Assembly: GCA_934648845.1 (NCBI GenBank) | Contig: CAKUFS010000010.1 | Location: forward strand, 14,014 to 78,013 | Length of the DNA stretch: 64,000 bases | Direction: 5' to 3' | From: an uncultured Eggerthellaceae bacterium | GTDB lineage: Bacteria; Actinomycetota; Coriobacteriia; Coriobacteriales; Eggerthellaceae | Shown here: positions 8,739 to 18,200 of the stretch, piece after piece | Layout: each line of letters begins with the position of its first letter | Numbering within the stretch: position 1 is the first letter of the stretch | Notes under the pieces: generated by a model | The model's database searches: none | The model's input: the letters and a program-made list of their open reading frames with translations, nothing else | Told to the model about the DNA's origin: nothing | Made by a program: the position numbers and the translations under genes

Positions 8739-11700
8739 TTACGCGAAGTACGCCACGCCACCCTCAATAAGCGGCTGGAAGTTATTGCCCGGCACGTTCT
8801 TGTACAGACCCGCGCCCGCACGCTCGGAGTGACCCATCTTGCCCAGCACACGACCATCGGGGCTCGTGATGCCTTCAATTGCCAGAACGGAGCCGTTGGG
8901 GTTCACGTTCCAATCCATGGAAGGAACGCCCTGCTCATCAACGTACTGCGTGGCAATCTGGCCTGCCGCCTTCAGCTGCTCAAGCAGCTCGGGCAAAATC
9001 ACGAAGCGACCTTCGCCGTGACTAATAGCAATGTTGTGGACGTCGCCCACCTGGCAGCGCGAAAGCCAGGGGCTCAAATTCGATGCCACGCGCGTGCGCA
9101 CCAAACGGCTCTGGTGACGGCCGATCTCGTTGAACGTGAGCGTGGGGCACGCATCGTCCATGGGGCGGATGTCGCCATACGGCACCAAGCCCAGCTTCAC
9201 GAGCGCTTGGAAGCCGTTGCAGATGCCCAACATCAGGCCGTCGCGGTTCTGCAGCAAGTCGCGCACTGCTTCGGTCACTTCCGGAGCGCGGAAGAACGCC
9301 GTGATGAACTTCGCGGAACCATCGGGCTCGTCGCCGCCGGAAAAACCGCCCGGCAGCATGACAATCTGGCTCTCGCGGATAAGCTGCGCCAGGCGCTGCG
9401 TGCTTTCGGCAACAGCAGCAGGCGTCAAGTTGTTGACAACGAACGTCGTTGCGGCAGCACCCGCGCGCTCGAACGCATGCGCGGTGTCGTATTCGCAGTT
9501 CGTGCCCGGGAACACAGGGATAACCACGCGCGGCTGGGCAATCTTGCCAGAGAACACATGCGGAGCAGCAGCCGTGTAGCTAATGGCCTCAACAGCTTCG
9601 CCCGCCTTGCGATACGGATACACCGGCTCAAGCTTGCCTTCCCAGGCTTCCTGCAACTTGGTCAAGCACACGTGCGCGTCCCCCGCAGTGAGCACGTAAT
9701 CGCTGGTCGTCGTGCCAATTTCTAGCACATGCATCTCGTTAGTAGGCGCCGGCAGAGAAGCACCCGGCGCCAGCTCCACCAGGAAGCTGCCATACGCGGG
9801 AACGAACAGTTTGTCAGCCGCGAAATCGCCCGTAAGCGCAACGCCCAATTGGTTGCCAACGCACATCTTGAACAGGGCTTCTGCCAGGCAGCCATAGCCT
9901 GCCGTGGACACGGCCAGCGCATCATGAGAAGCCGTAAGGGCTTCCACGGCATCAAGCGCTTCCTGCATACCCTGGACTTGTGGCATAACGCCATCTTCCT
10001 GGTACGCCGGCGCGATCAGCACCACGCGGTTTCCCGCAGCCTTGAACTCGGGAGAAATAATGCGATCCACGTTTCCGCAGGCCGTGGCAAAGCTGATAAG
10101 CGTAGGCGGTACATCCAAGTCCTCAAAGCTGCCAGACATGGAGTCCTTGCCGCCAATGGAACCAACGCCCAGGTCAACCTGTGCCATGAGCGAGCCCAGA
10201 AGCGATGCCGTAGGTTTGCCCCAGCGCGCGGGATCTTCGCGCAGGCTGCCGAAGTATTCCTGGAACGTAAAGTATGCATCCTTGCGTGAGAAACCGGCCG
10301 CGATAAGCTTCGAGATGCTTTCCACAACGGCAATGTACGCGCCCACAAACTGGTTGCTCTCGGACAAATACGGGTTATAACCCCAGCTCATACCGCTGCA
10401 CGTGGTGGTCTCGCCATCAACGGGAAGCTTTGCCACCATGGCCATGTTCGGCGTGAGTTGCGTTTTACCGCCAAACGGCATAAGCACCGTAGCCGCACCA
10501 ATCGTGCTGTCGAAGCGCTCGGAAAGGCCCTTATTGGACGCCACGTTGATGTCGGTCAGAACGTCCGCCAGACGCTCTTCAAGCGAGGCGCCTTCCGTAG
10601 CGGTCCAGGCGGGAGCATATGCACCGCCCTGCTGCACGTGAACATCCATGCTCTTCGGTGCGCCGTTGCTGTTCAAGAACGCACGAGAAAGATCAACAAT
10701 CGTATCGCTGTTCCAAGTCATACGCACGCGCGGCTCTTGCGTAACAACGGCAATCGGCGTGGCTTCCAGATTTTCCTCGTGCGCAAGCGCAATGAACGCG
10801 TCCACGTCTTCGGCGGCAAGCGCCACCGCCATGCGCTCTTGGCTCTCGGAAATGGCCAGCTCCGTGCCATCTAGGCCGTCGTATTTCTTCGTCACGCGAT
10901 TCAGATCAATCTGCAGGCCGTCGGCCAGCTCGCCCACGGCAACGGAAACACCACCCGCGCCAAAGTCGTTGCAGCGCTTGACCATGCGGCACGCATCGCC
11001 ACGACGGAACAAACGCTGAATCTTACGTTCAACAGGCGCGTTGCCCTTCTGAACCTCGGCGCCGCACGTCTCAATGGAGCTCGCATCGTGCGCCTTCGAG
11101 GAACCCGTGGCGCCGCCGATGCCGTCGCGACCCGTGCGACCGCCCAAAAGGACAATGACATCCGTGGGAGCAGGCGTCTCGCGACGAACGTGGTCGGCGG
11201 GCGTGGCACCCACAACCGCGCCCACCTCCATGTGCTTTGCCGCGTAACCGGGATGATACACTTCGCTGACCTGGCCCGTTGCCAAGCCAATCTGGTTGCC
11301 GTAGCTCGAATAACCCGCAGCCGCCGTGGTTGCCAGCTTACGCTGCGGCAGCTTGCCAGGGATGGTTTCGGAAACTGGCACCAGCGGATCAGCGCACCCG
11401 GTCAAGCGCATGGCCTGGTACACGTAGCTGCGGCCCGAAAGCGGGTCGCGAATAGCGCCGCCCACGCACGTTGCCGCGCCGCCGAACGGCTCGATTTCAG
11501 TGGGGTGATTGTGCGTCTCGTTCTTGAAAAGGTAGAGCCAATCCTGCTCTTCCCCGTTCACGTCGCACTTGATCTTCACCGTGCAGGCGTTGATTTCTTC
11601 GGACTCGTCCAGATTCTTCAGGATGCCCTTCGCCTTCAGGTACTTCGCGCCAATGGTGCCCATGTCCATAAGGCAAACGGGTTTCTCGTCGCGACCCAAC

Positions 11701-12473
11701 TCATGGCGCATGGCAAGGTATTTCTCGAAGGCAGCAGCCACAGCAGCATCATCGATCACGGGATTCGTGAGTTCGGTGCCAAACGTAGTGTGGCGGCAGT
11801 GGTCGGACCAGTACGTGTCAACAACCTTGACTTCAGTAATAGTGGGATTGCGCTTCTCAACCTCGCGGAAATGCTTCTGGAAGAACACGATGTCAGCCAG
11901 ATCCATGGCTAAACCGCGCTCTTTGATGAACGCCGCCAGCTGCTCTTCGGTCAGGTCAGTAAAGCCCTCTACCACTTCAACGGGCGCGGGCTCGGCAAAC
12001 GTCATGGCCAGCGTAGCGGGCAGACCAAGCGATGCCTTGCGGCTCTCAACAGGATTGATAACGTAATGCTTCACGGCTTCGATATCCTGCTCGGAAAGCG
12101 CACCTTCCAGCACGTACACTTTCGCATTGCGCACCAGCGGACGCTCACCCTGGCTGATAAGCTGGATGCACTCGCTTGCGCTATCGGCACGCTGATCGAA
12201 CTGGCCCGGCAGCGCCTCAACGGCAAACAACGCACCCTGGGCGCCTTCGATCTGCGGAAGCTCAAACGACGCCGTGTCGGACTGAGGCTCGCTGAACACG
12301 GTGGGCACGCACTGGGCGAACAGCTCTTCGCTTAGCCCCTCCACATCGTAGCGATTGATGATGCGAACCTTTTCCAGACCCGCAATGCCTAAGATGTCAC
12401 GTAGCTCGCTGGCAAGATGCTGCGATTCAACATCAAAGCCCGGCTTCTTTTCAACGTAGACGCGCTGAACCAT
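8739..12473 (-). CDS. purL: Phosphoribosylformylglycinamidine synthase, single-chain
   Basis: Catalyses the ATP- and glutamine-dependent conversion of FGAR to FGAM in purine biosynthesis. The protein is 1244 aa from ATG 12473 (AGGGTGG site). A longer frame to 12869 runs through a repeat element and is not credible. PurL/PurM-like synthetase halves are followed by a C-terminal class I glutaminase with PVFPGTNCEYD, LGICNGFQAL (nucleophile Cys) and ISHGEGRF. KNETHNHPTEIEPFGGAAT marks the first synthetase domain. This is the large form that needs no separate PurS/PurQ. It stands alone, with no other pur gene in the window. Confidence 0.95.
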   Translation of the reverse strand: MVQRVYVEKKPGFDVESQHLASELRDILGIAGLEKVRIINRYDVEGLSEELFAQCVPTVFSEPQSDTASFELPQIEGAQGALFAVEALPGQFDQRADSASECIQLISQGERPLVRNAKVYVLEGALSEQDIEAVKHYVINPVESRKASLGLPATLAMTFAEPAPVEVVEGFTDLTEEQLAAFIKERGLAMDLADIVFFQKHFREVEKRNPTITEVKVVDTYWSDHCRHTTFGTELTNPVIDDAAVAAAFEKYLAMRHELGRDEKPVCLMDMGTIGAKYLKAKGILKNLDESEEINACTVKIKCDVNGEEQDWLYLFKNETHNHPTEIEPFGGAATCVGGAIRDPLSGRSYVYQAMRLTGCADPLVPVSETIPGKLPQRKLATTAAAGYSSYGNQIGLATGQVSEVYHPGYAAKHMEVGAVVGATPADHVRRETPAPTDVIVLLGGRTGRDGIGGATGSSKAHDASSIETCGAEVQKGNAPVERKIQRLFRRGDACRMVKRCNDFGAGGVSVAVGELADGLQIDLNRVTKKYDGLDGTELAISESQERMAVALAAEDVDAFIALAHEENLEATPIAVVTQEPRVRMTWNSDTIVDLSRAFLNSNGAPKSMDVHVQQGGAYAPAWTATEGASLEERLADVLTDINVASNKGLSERFDSTIGAATVLMPFGGKTQLTPNMAMVAKLPVDGETTTCSGMSWGYNPYLSESNQFVGAYIAVVESISKLIAAGFSRKDAYFTFQEYFGSLREDPARWGKPTASLLGSLMAQVDLGVGSIGGKDSMSGSFEDLDVPPTLISFATACGNVDRIISPEFKAAGNRVVLIAPAYQEDGVMPQVQGMQEALDAVEALTASHDALAVSTAGYGCLAEALFKMCVGNQLGVALTGDFAADKLFVPAYGSFLVELAPGASLPAPTNEMHVLEIGTTTSDYVLTAGDAHVCLTKLQEAWEGKLEPVYPYRKAGEAVEAISYTAAAPHVFSGKIAQPRVVIPVFPGTNCEYDTAHAFERAGAAATTFVVNNLTPAAVAESTQRLAQLIRESQIVMLPGGFSGGDEPDGSAKFITAFFRAPEVTEAVRDLLQNRDGLMLGICNGFQALVKLGLVPYGDIRPMDDACPTLTFNEIGRHQSRLVRTRVASNLSPWLSRCQVGDVHNIAISHGEGRFVILPELLEQLKAAGQIATQYVDEQGVPSMDWNVNPNGSVLAIEGITSPDGRVLGKMGHSERAGAGLYKNVPGNNFQPLIEGGVAYFA

Positions 12474-12740
12474 GAAATCCACCCTTCGAATGTGCGCCAA
12501 TGCGCACGCCTTTCGCTGTGCGCACGGGGCGCACGCTTCGCCAATACTTCCAAACGCTTCTTGTGTTTTGCCGATGCCGAAAAACGACATATAGATATAC
12601 CTTTGCATGATACCGCTTCTTGTCGCAAGCGCAGACGTGATGATGCCTAGGGGCAGAATTCTTTCACAGCAGACGGAGCGCAAGGGGAAGGAGAAGGGGC
12701 CGACGCCGGGAGTTAAGCCGAAGCTGACGAGCGCAAGACA
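12474..12740. other. purL upstream region
   Basis: No gene seen. A short GTGCGC-ATTG-GCGCAC hairpin (about 12493-12508) lies just before the purL ribosome site and could influence initiation. Confidence 0.4.
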
Positions 12741-12865
12741 GGAGCGCGGATGCGAAGGGCTGAGCCGAACTGCGACGCTTTGGATAAGTTGAGCGAGCCG
12801 CAAGTGAGAGGAAGCATTATCCAAGCGGAGTCGTGAGGTGAATGCCCTTCGCGCCCTTGCGCTCC
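12741..12865 (+). ncRNA. Candidate structured RNA/repeat element, copy 1
   Basis: A conserved core (about 12762-12842) contains CTTTGGATAAG and CATTATCCAAGC, which pair, plus the conserved tail GGAGTCGTGAGGTGAA. It is enclosed by arms GGAGCGC..GCGAAGGGC and GCCCTTCGC..GCGCTCC. Two other copies (26073-26186, 48333-48449) keep the core but have different, still complementary arms. The 285 bp between it and the MFS gene hold nothing else recognised. Confidence 0.55.
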
Positions 12866-13150
12866 GCATCTATTCCCTTTCGCCGGCAGCCTCTTCCCCA
12901 TCAGCCGCTTACCGCCGCCAAGCGCCGCTTGCGGCAGAGCAACCCCGCCATTTGTGGAGCTTTCCGAATCTTCGCAAGAAATTCCTTACACAAGACCAAG
13001 ACAATCCCTAAACTAACAGGGTTTGACCGTCGGGCAAGACGACCTGGTCAACCAACTTTCGCGAACTCTTTCGCAGTTTTTTCTCTTCGAAAAAACAATA
13101 ACCATACCAATAGCAATTATATAGAGACGCACATTTGAAACGAGGTATTT

Positions 13151-15139
13151 ATGGCTCTTGATTTGGACAAACAACAAAAGACGATGATCCTGGTGCTTCT
13201 TATGGGCACCATTTTGGTCATCCTGAACGCAACGCTTCTTTCCCCTGCGCTGCCATCGATCATGGCGGACACCGGCGTTTCCGCCACCACCGTGCAGTGG
13301 CTTACTAGCTCGTACGCACTGGTTGAGGCGTGCGTCATTCCGCTGAACGCTTTCTTCGTAGGACGCTTCTCTACGCGCCAGCTGTTCATGGGCAGCATCG
13401 GATGGTTCTGCATTTCCAGCATTGTTGCTGGTCTGGCGCCGAATTTCTACGTGATTCTGGCCGCACGCGTGATGATGGCATTTGCCACGGGCATCATCAT
13501 GCCCATGTCGTTTACGCTGATTTTGCTCACCATTCCCCGCGAGAAGCGCGGCAGTGCCATGGGCCTTATCGGGCTGGCGATTGGCTTTGCGCCCGCGATT
13601 GGCCCCACGCTTTCCGGCTTCATTGTTGACTCTTTGGGCTGGCGCGAGCTGTTCTTCGTTGTGGCGGCGCTGTGCGTAGTCGTGCTTGTTGCGGCGGCGT
13701 TCAAGCTGAAGAATTTCCAAGGCTTCGAGAAATCGAGCTTCGATGCACCTTCCGTTACGCTTCTGGGCGTAGGCATGGTGAGCCTGTTGTATGGCATTTC
13801 GTCTATCACTTCTGCCCGCAACATTGCGCTTGATGTGGCGCTTATTGTTGCCGGCTTGGTGCTTTTGGGTATTTTCTGCCGTCGTCAGCTCAAGCTGGAA
13901 AACCCCATTTTGCGCATTGGCGTGCTGAAGTCGCCAAAGTTCCGTACCGCGGTTATTCTGGTCGCGCTGTTGCAGGCATCGCTTATCGGCTCCGAAGTTG
14001 TGCTGCCGCTCTACGTGCAGCAAGTTATGGGCAACGGCGCTACCACCTCGGGTCTGCTCATGATGCCAGGCGCTATCATTGGCGCGGTGTGCGGCCTGGT
14101 AGCAGGGCGACTGTTCGACAACTTCGGCGTGCGCGGTCCCGTGGTTTTCGGTGCCTGCATGGTTGCTATCGGCGCGTTTGGCGTGACCACGTTCAACATC
14201 GGCATGGACATTCTGATGGTCACCGTTGTGTATACCACCATGTCAATCGGCATTCAGTTTTTGAACACGCCGCTGAATACCTGGGGCATTAACTCGCTGG
14301 ATAATCGCGTGATCCAGCACGCTAACTCCATTTCGTCCACCATGAATCAGGTGGGCATATCCGTGGGCACCGCGTTTATTGTAAGCTTGACCGCACTCGG
14401 CGGTTTTCTTGCCCCCGCCGATGCATCAGCCCAGGTTGTAACGATGGCGGGCGTCCATGCGGCATTCTGCGGCATGTGTGCACTTCTTATTATTGTTGTG
14501 CTGGGCATTTTGCTGTTTGTACGCGAAAAGGACGGCAAGCGAGCCGCAGCAAGCACGGGCGCGAGCGACGCGAGCAACGCGCAAGCGGAAACAGGTGCTG
14601 GTGCGGCGGCTGGTCCCTTCGTGGCCTTCCCTTCTCTTGAAGGCATTGCGGGCATCGATCGTCCATTTTTGGTGTCCGACGTCATGAATCCCCGGCCCAA
14701 CGTGGTGTCGCAGGATGCAACCGTGCGCCAGGCGATTGACGCCATGCGCGCTACCGAGACCAGCGGCGTTCCCGTGGTAGATAGCACTGGCGGCGTGGTC
14801 GGATTCATTTCCGACGGCGACATCATGGGGTATCTTTCCAACCAGACGGGAAATTTTTCCGACGGCACAAATTACTTTGCGCTTATCGAGAACCAGGACT
14901 TTTGGACGCGCCTGGGCAGCCTGCTTGACCTCAATGTCATGCGCCTTGCCACAAAGCGCGTCATTTCCATTGAAGCACTCGACGATGCCGAGGTTGCATT
15001 CAAGCTGCTCTCCGAAAAGCGCATCAAGAAAGTACCCGTGCTCCATCAGGGGAAATTGGTCGGCACACTCTCGCGCCGCAACGTTATGAATGCGCTGGCA
15101 ACGGCCGAAACCATGCTTGCGCAAAGCGCTGGCGCGTAG
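13151..15139 (+). CDS. MFS (DHA2/EmrB-type) transporter fused to tandem CBS domains
   Basis: Membrane exporter of 662 aa. Residues 1 to about 460 form a 14-helix MFS domain with the DHA2 motif LNATLLSPALPSI in helix 1 and RVMMAFATGIIMPMS in helix 4. A linker rich in Ala, Ser and Glu (about 465-500) joins two CBS domains: VSDVMNPRPNVVSQDATV to SDGDIMGYL, and a second from about residue 597 to 655. CBS pairs usually bind adenine nucleotides, so transport may be gated by energy status or by (S)-adenosyl ligands (inference). The start follows ACGAGG. A strong bidirectional terminator lies about 105 nt after the stop. Confidence 0.9.
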   Translation: MALDLDKQQKTMILVLLMGTILVILNATLLSPALPSIMADTGVSATTVQWLTSSYALVEACVIPLNAFFVGRFSTRQLFMGSIGWFCISSIVAGLAPNFYVILAARVMMAFATGIIMPMSFTLILLTIPREKRGSAMGLIGLAIGFAPAIGPTLSGFIVDSLGWRELFFVVAALCVVVLVAAAFKLKNFQGFEKSSFDAPSVTLLGVGMVSLLYGISSITSARNIALDVALIVAGLVLLGIFCRRQLKLENPILRIGVLKSPKFRTAVILVALLQASLIGSEVVLPLYVQQVMGNGATTSGLLMMPGAIIGAVCGLVAGRLFDNFGVRGPVVFGACMVAIGAFGVTTFNIGMDILMVTVVYTTMSIGIQFLNTPLNTWGINSLDNRVIQHANSISSTMNQVGISVGTAFIVSLTALGGFLAPADASAQVVTMAGVHAAFCGMCALLIIVVLGILLFVREKDGKRAAASTGASDASNAQAETGAGAAAGPFVAFPSLEGIAGIDRPFLVSDVMNPRPNVVSQDATVRQAIDAMRATETSGVPVVDSTGGVVGFISDGDIMGYLSNQTGNFSDGTNYFALIENQDFWTRLGSLLDLNVMRLATKRVISIEALDDAEVAFKLLSEKRIKKVPVLHQGKLVGTLSRRNVMNALATAETMLAQSAGA

Positions 15140-15244
15140 AGATACGTGCGCTGCCGGGAGGCGCCTGCGCTAAGAACAAGACGGGTGAGCAAGCCCGCTC
15201 GTACCAGGCAGTTTCGCGAGTTGCAGGCGTTTTCCAATTCGATT

Positions 15245-15288
15245 AAAAGGCGTGGTGGCCTATTGAGGTCACCACGCCTTTTCTTTTG
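15245..15288. terminator. Strong terminator after the MFS-CBS gene
   Basis: AAGGCGTGGTG pairs perfectly with CACCACGCCTT around a short loop, followed by TTTCTTTT; the A-run on the left makes it potentially bidirectional. Confidence 0.9.
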
Positions 15289-15299
15289 CAGCCACACGC

Positions 15300-15409
15300 G
15301 GCCCTCTTGCGACCCTTTTCGTAGCCCCTCTTGCGGCCCGCTCCGTAACTCCTCTCGCAGCTCTCTCGCAGCCCGCTCCGTAACTCCTCTCGCGACGCTC
15401 TCGCGGCCC
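15300..15409. repeat. Short GC-rich direct repeats
   Basis: The phrase GCCCGCTCCGTAACTCCTCTCGC recurs in near-identical form around 15337 and 15377, with related CTCTTGCGGCCC units. Non-coding low-complexity sequence next to a MITE-like element. Confidence 0.5.
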
Positions 15410-15632
15410 GCTTGTTGGAAAACCGAGGGTAGATTCGGGCAAATGCACGATAATCGGTGGTTCGGGAATCAAGCGCCATAAACTACATCGAGCAGAAACA
15501 GAGCTGACCTGGGCTTTTACTGAAGACTCTTTCCAGATTGGAACAGATTCGCCAAAAACACCCCCGAAATCCAGACTTCGACCACCGAATATCGCCGATT
15601 TGCCTGAATTCGAGGGTCGTTTTCCAACAAGC
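15410..15632. mobile_element. 223-bp MITE-like element with about 60-bp terminal inverted repeats
   Basis: The left end begins GCTTGTTGGAAAACCGAGGG and the right end, reverse-complemented, begins GCTTGTTGGAAAACGACCCT. Similarity continues through GGCAAAT and AATCGGTGGT / ATTCGGTGGT for about 60 bp. There is no ORF, and only one copy is in the window. Mobility is inferred from structure alone. Confidence 0.55.
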
Positions 15633-15805
15633 ACTTCCTACTCCAGCCGCTTTTGCACTCCTTGATAGCATTTTGTCAACCAATAAGCTCTTTTTGATAG
15701 CTTTTTGATAGCGAACTCGCTCCTTTTGCTGGTTTCTTGTCAACAGCGCAGCGCATGATAAGCAAAGCACTTCAAGCTTATCCACGCATTCGCAAGGGGA
15801 CCGCC

Positions 15806-16879
15806 ATGACAGCACCGCGTATATTTATCACCCACCAATCGGCCTGCAAGTACTGGATCCATCGGGACTTATATGAAACACACGAATCACGAGCCAAGCC
15901 AGCCGATGCAGACACGCAAAGCGCTCTGGCGCTTAAAGATGCGCGCTCATTGATTATCGGGCTTAGTGAGCACGAGCCTTTGCACGTGACCGTCTCCGAC
16001 ACTACGAATCAGCACCCCATCCACAACGCTGCAATCCATTATCGAAGCATCCCCTACCCCGATTGGTCGTTTCGCCGAATACGCCCCGATGTCTTTGTAG
16101 CAAGCCCCGAACTTTGCTTTCTGAATGCAGCAACTATCCTGCCTTTCAACGCCCTTGTCCTTTACGGGATGGAGCTATGCGGAACGTATGCAAGAACAGA
16201 AAGCATCTACGACTCCCCGCATGCAAACGAAATCGGAGACGCAGGAATCACGAGCGAGTTTCAGCACGCAAACGCGGCAAGCGACTATTCGAGCGCAAAC
16301 CCCGCTCGATATAAAAGAAACCCTCTCACTACCGTACAAAAAATCGAGGCCTATCTAGACAAATCGGAAGGAACAGCCGGAATCAAAACCGCAAGACAAG
16401 CTTGCAGGTATCTTTTGAACGGCTCGGCATCGGCACGGGAATCTGTTCTTGCAACAATAATGATGCTCCCGCCGCGCTTGGGCGGGTTCGGCATGCCGGC
16501 TCCGAACCTCAATTATGGCATTGAGGTCAACTTGCTCAGCAAAATATGCGCTGGTCAGAAAATCACCCTGCACGGAGATATCGTATGGCGCTACGCAAGA
16601 CTCGTGGTTGAATACGACGGTCTTCAACACGGAATAGCAGACAACCACAGCGTTGACAAGCAGCGCGACCACCTGCTCCTTGAGGCGGGATACGAAGTGG
16701 TTCGATTCACCGATAAGTCCATAAGAAGCGGTCTTGAGCTGGAACGACTGGCGCGCACTATAAATCGAAAAGCCCATTTACGCCGGCCCGCAAGCGCTCT
16801 GCAGTGGGATACCAGAAAAGAACGAACTCTTGATGAGCTGCTTTTCCACAGCGACCCACCGTGGATTCAACATCCATAG
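15806..16879 (+). CDS. DUF559-like (Vsr/PD-(D/E)XK-fold) hypothetical protein, paralog 2
   Basis: Unknown function, 357 aa. ATG 15806 is preceded by AAGGGG at good spacing. The C-terminal domain contains RLVVEYDGLQHG, then KQRDHLLLEAGYEVVRFT, the hallmark layout of DUF559/Vsr-fold nuclease domains (a Glu and Asp on one strand, then a basic helix and GYxVxRFT). The N-terminal part begins IFITHQSACKYW. It is homologous along its length to the protein at 3864-4826 and better conserved at the putative active site. Confidence 0.75.
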   Translation: MTAPRIFITHQSACKYWIHRDLYETHESRAKPADADTQSALALKDARSLIIGLSEHEPLHVTVSDTTNQHPIHNAAIHYRSIPYPDWSFRRIRPDVFVASPELCFLNAATILPFNALVLYGMELCGTYARTESIYDSPHANEIGDAGITSEFQHANAASDYSSANPARYKRNPLTTVQKIEAYLDKSEGTAGIKTARQACRYLLNGSASARESVLATIMMLPPRLGGFGMPAPNLNYGIEVNLLSKICAGQKITLHGDIVWRYARLVVEYDGLQHGIADNHSVDKQRDHLLLEAGYEVVRFTDKSIRSGLELERLARTINRKAHLRRPASALQWDTRKERTLDELLFHSDPPWIQHP

Positions 16880-17118
16880 AACGCCCAGATCACCCGCTTA
16901 TCGGCTTATTGCGCAGCACTTTTATATCCCCCATAGCTCCTGGTTTGCTACGCCGCAATGCGAATCGCAAGGCGTCCTGCAAGGTGCTCTTTTGCATGCA
17001 GACACGCAGCCGAACAAAAGACAAAAACGGAGAAAACCTCGCTTTATTCGAGCGCTCATGCTATTCTCATTTGCATATCAATCTAGCTCAAGAATATTTC
17101 GAGAGAAAGGATCGCGTT

Positions 17119-17970
17119 ATGGGCTGCGCCGAAGGAGATTGCTGCACTAATAAATCAGAAAACAAGATTATCAGCTTGCCGAAAACGCTCGATCACAACA
17201 CCCCCTGGAAAATGTACAATCACCTGATCGGCGGCATTCCTGAAGACATCATCGTAACGGATTACTGCCTGGGAACCCAATGGACCTACGTGGACACCAC
17301 CTGGGGCATGGGCGTTTCGTTCACCTGCAAGGGCGGTGCGCCACGCCAGTTCACCATGGATTTGCGCGGGCTGCCGCTACGCACCGTTGCTGAGCTGGCG
17401 AAAAGCTGGAATTTCGCAGAGGCGTCGTTGGGCGTTGCCGCCATCAATGCATATTATTCCCAGAAAAAACTGCTTGATCCCTTGGGCTGCATCTACGATG
17501 AACCCGTTGAGCTGCCCGATGGAAGCATCCATAAAATGGACACATTCGAGTTGTTCCGCGAGGAGTCTACCGGCAAGAAGATCACGATTGTGGGCCACTT
17601 CCCCCACGTCAGGCGCATTGAGGAATACGCCAGCGAGCTAACGGTGCTCGAGCGCGACTGCCACTCCTCCATCGACACGCCCGACCCTGCTTGCGAGTAC
17701 GTGCTGCCGAGTCAGGATTTTGCGTTCATCACCGGCGTCACATTCATCAACAAGACCGCGCCGCGCTTGATTGACCTGGCAAAAGACGCGAAAACTATCT
17801 TCGTGGGCCCCAGCGTCATCATGAGCCCGTTCCTGTTCAAGTGGGGCGTAGACATGTTAGCGGGCAGCGTAGTGAACGACCCCGAGCACGTAGCGTTCAA
17901 TGTGAAGAACGGCGCGGGTCGATTCTTCGGCAACGCTCTGCAGATGGCGGCTTTATCCCCGCAAGCTTAG
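17119..17970 (+). CDS. DUF364 (putative heavy-metal chelation) domain protein
   Basis: Cytoplasmic protein of 283 aa with the DUF4213-DUF364 layout. The N-terminal half begins with GCAEGDCC, Cys-rich at the extreme end. The Rossmann-like DUF364 half carries TGVTFINKTAPRLIDLAK and GPSVIMSPFLFKWGVDMLAG. ATG 17119 follows GAAAGGA. DUF364 proteins are linked to metal or corrin handling by family annotation only; no substrate is proposed here. It is monocistronic, with a terminator about 120 nt downstream. Confidence 0.85.
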   Translation: MGCAEGDCCTNKSENKIISLPKTLDHNTPWKMYNHLIGGIPEDIIVTDYCLGTQWTYVDTTWGMGVSFTCKGGAPRQFTMDLRGLPLRTVAELAKSWNFAEASLGVAAINAYYSQKKLLDPLGCIYDEPVELPDGSIHKMDTFELFREESTGKKITIVGHFPHVRRIEEYASELTVLERDCHSSIDTPDPACEYVLPSQDFAFITGVTFINKTAPRLIDLAKDAKTIFVGPSVIMSPFLFKWGVDMLAGSVVNDPEHVAFNVKNGAGRFFGNALQMAALSPQA

Positions 17971-18088
17971 AGTTGGCCGATCTTCACGCGAACACGGTGT
18001 AGCTTCTGGTTGGAGCCAGAAAACAAGAAGCAAGACAAGGTATTGACGTGGGTTCGGTGCGCATCCTTCAAGCAACCACACGGCACTC

Positions 18089-18122
18089 AAGGGGCTTTCG
18101 ATTCGAGAGTCCCTTCTTTTTT
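18089..18122 (+). terminator. Terminator after the DUF364 gene
   Basis: AAGGGGCTTTCG pairs with CGAGAGTCCCTT, followed by CTTTTTT. Confidence 0.8.
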
Positions 18123-18200
18123 AGAGCAAAAAAACGCACATTTGTTTGCTTTTTTATCGATAACGCAGTATCATGAATGCCTCAAAAAGAAAGGCCGCCC

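Noticed and set aside
12474..12869. N-terminal extension of the purL frame to 12869
   Set aside because: It runs through the structured repeat element and lacks family similarity; ATG 12473 has a ribosome site and begins the PurL fold.
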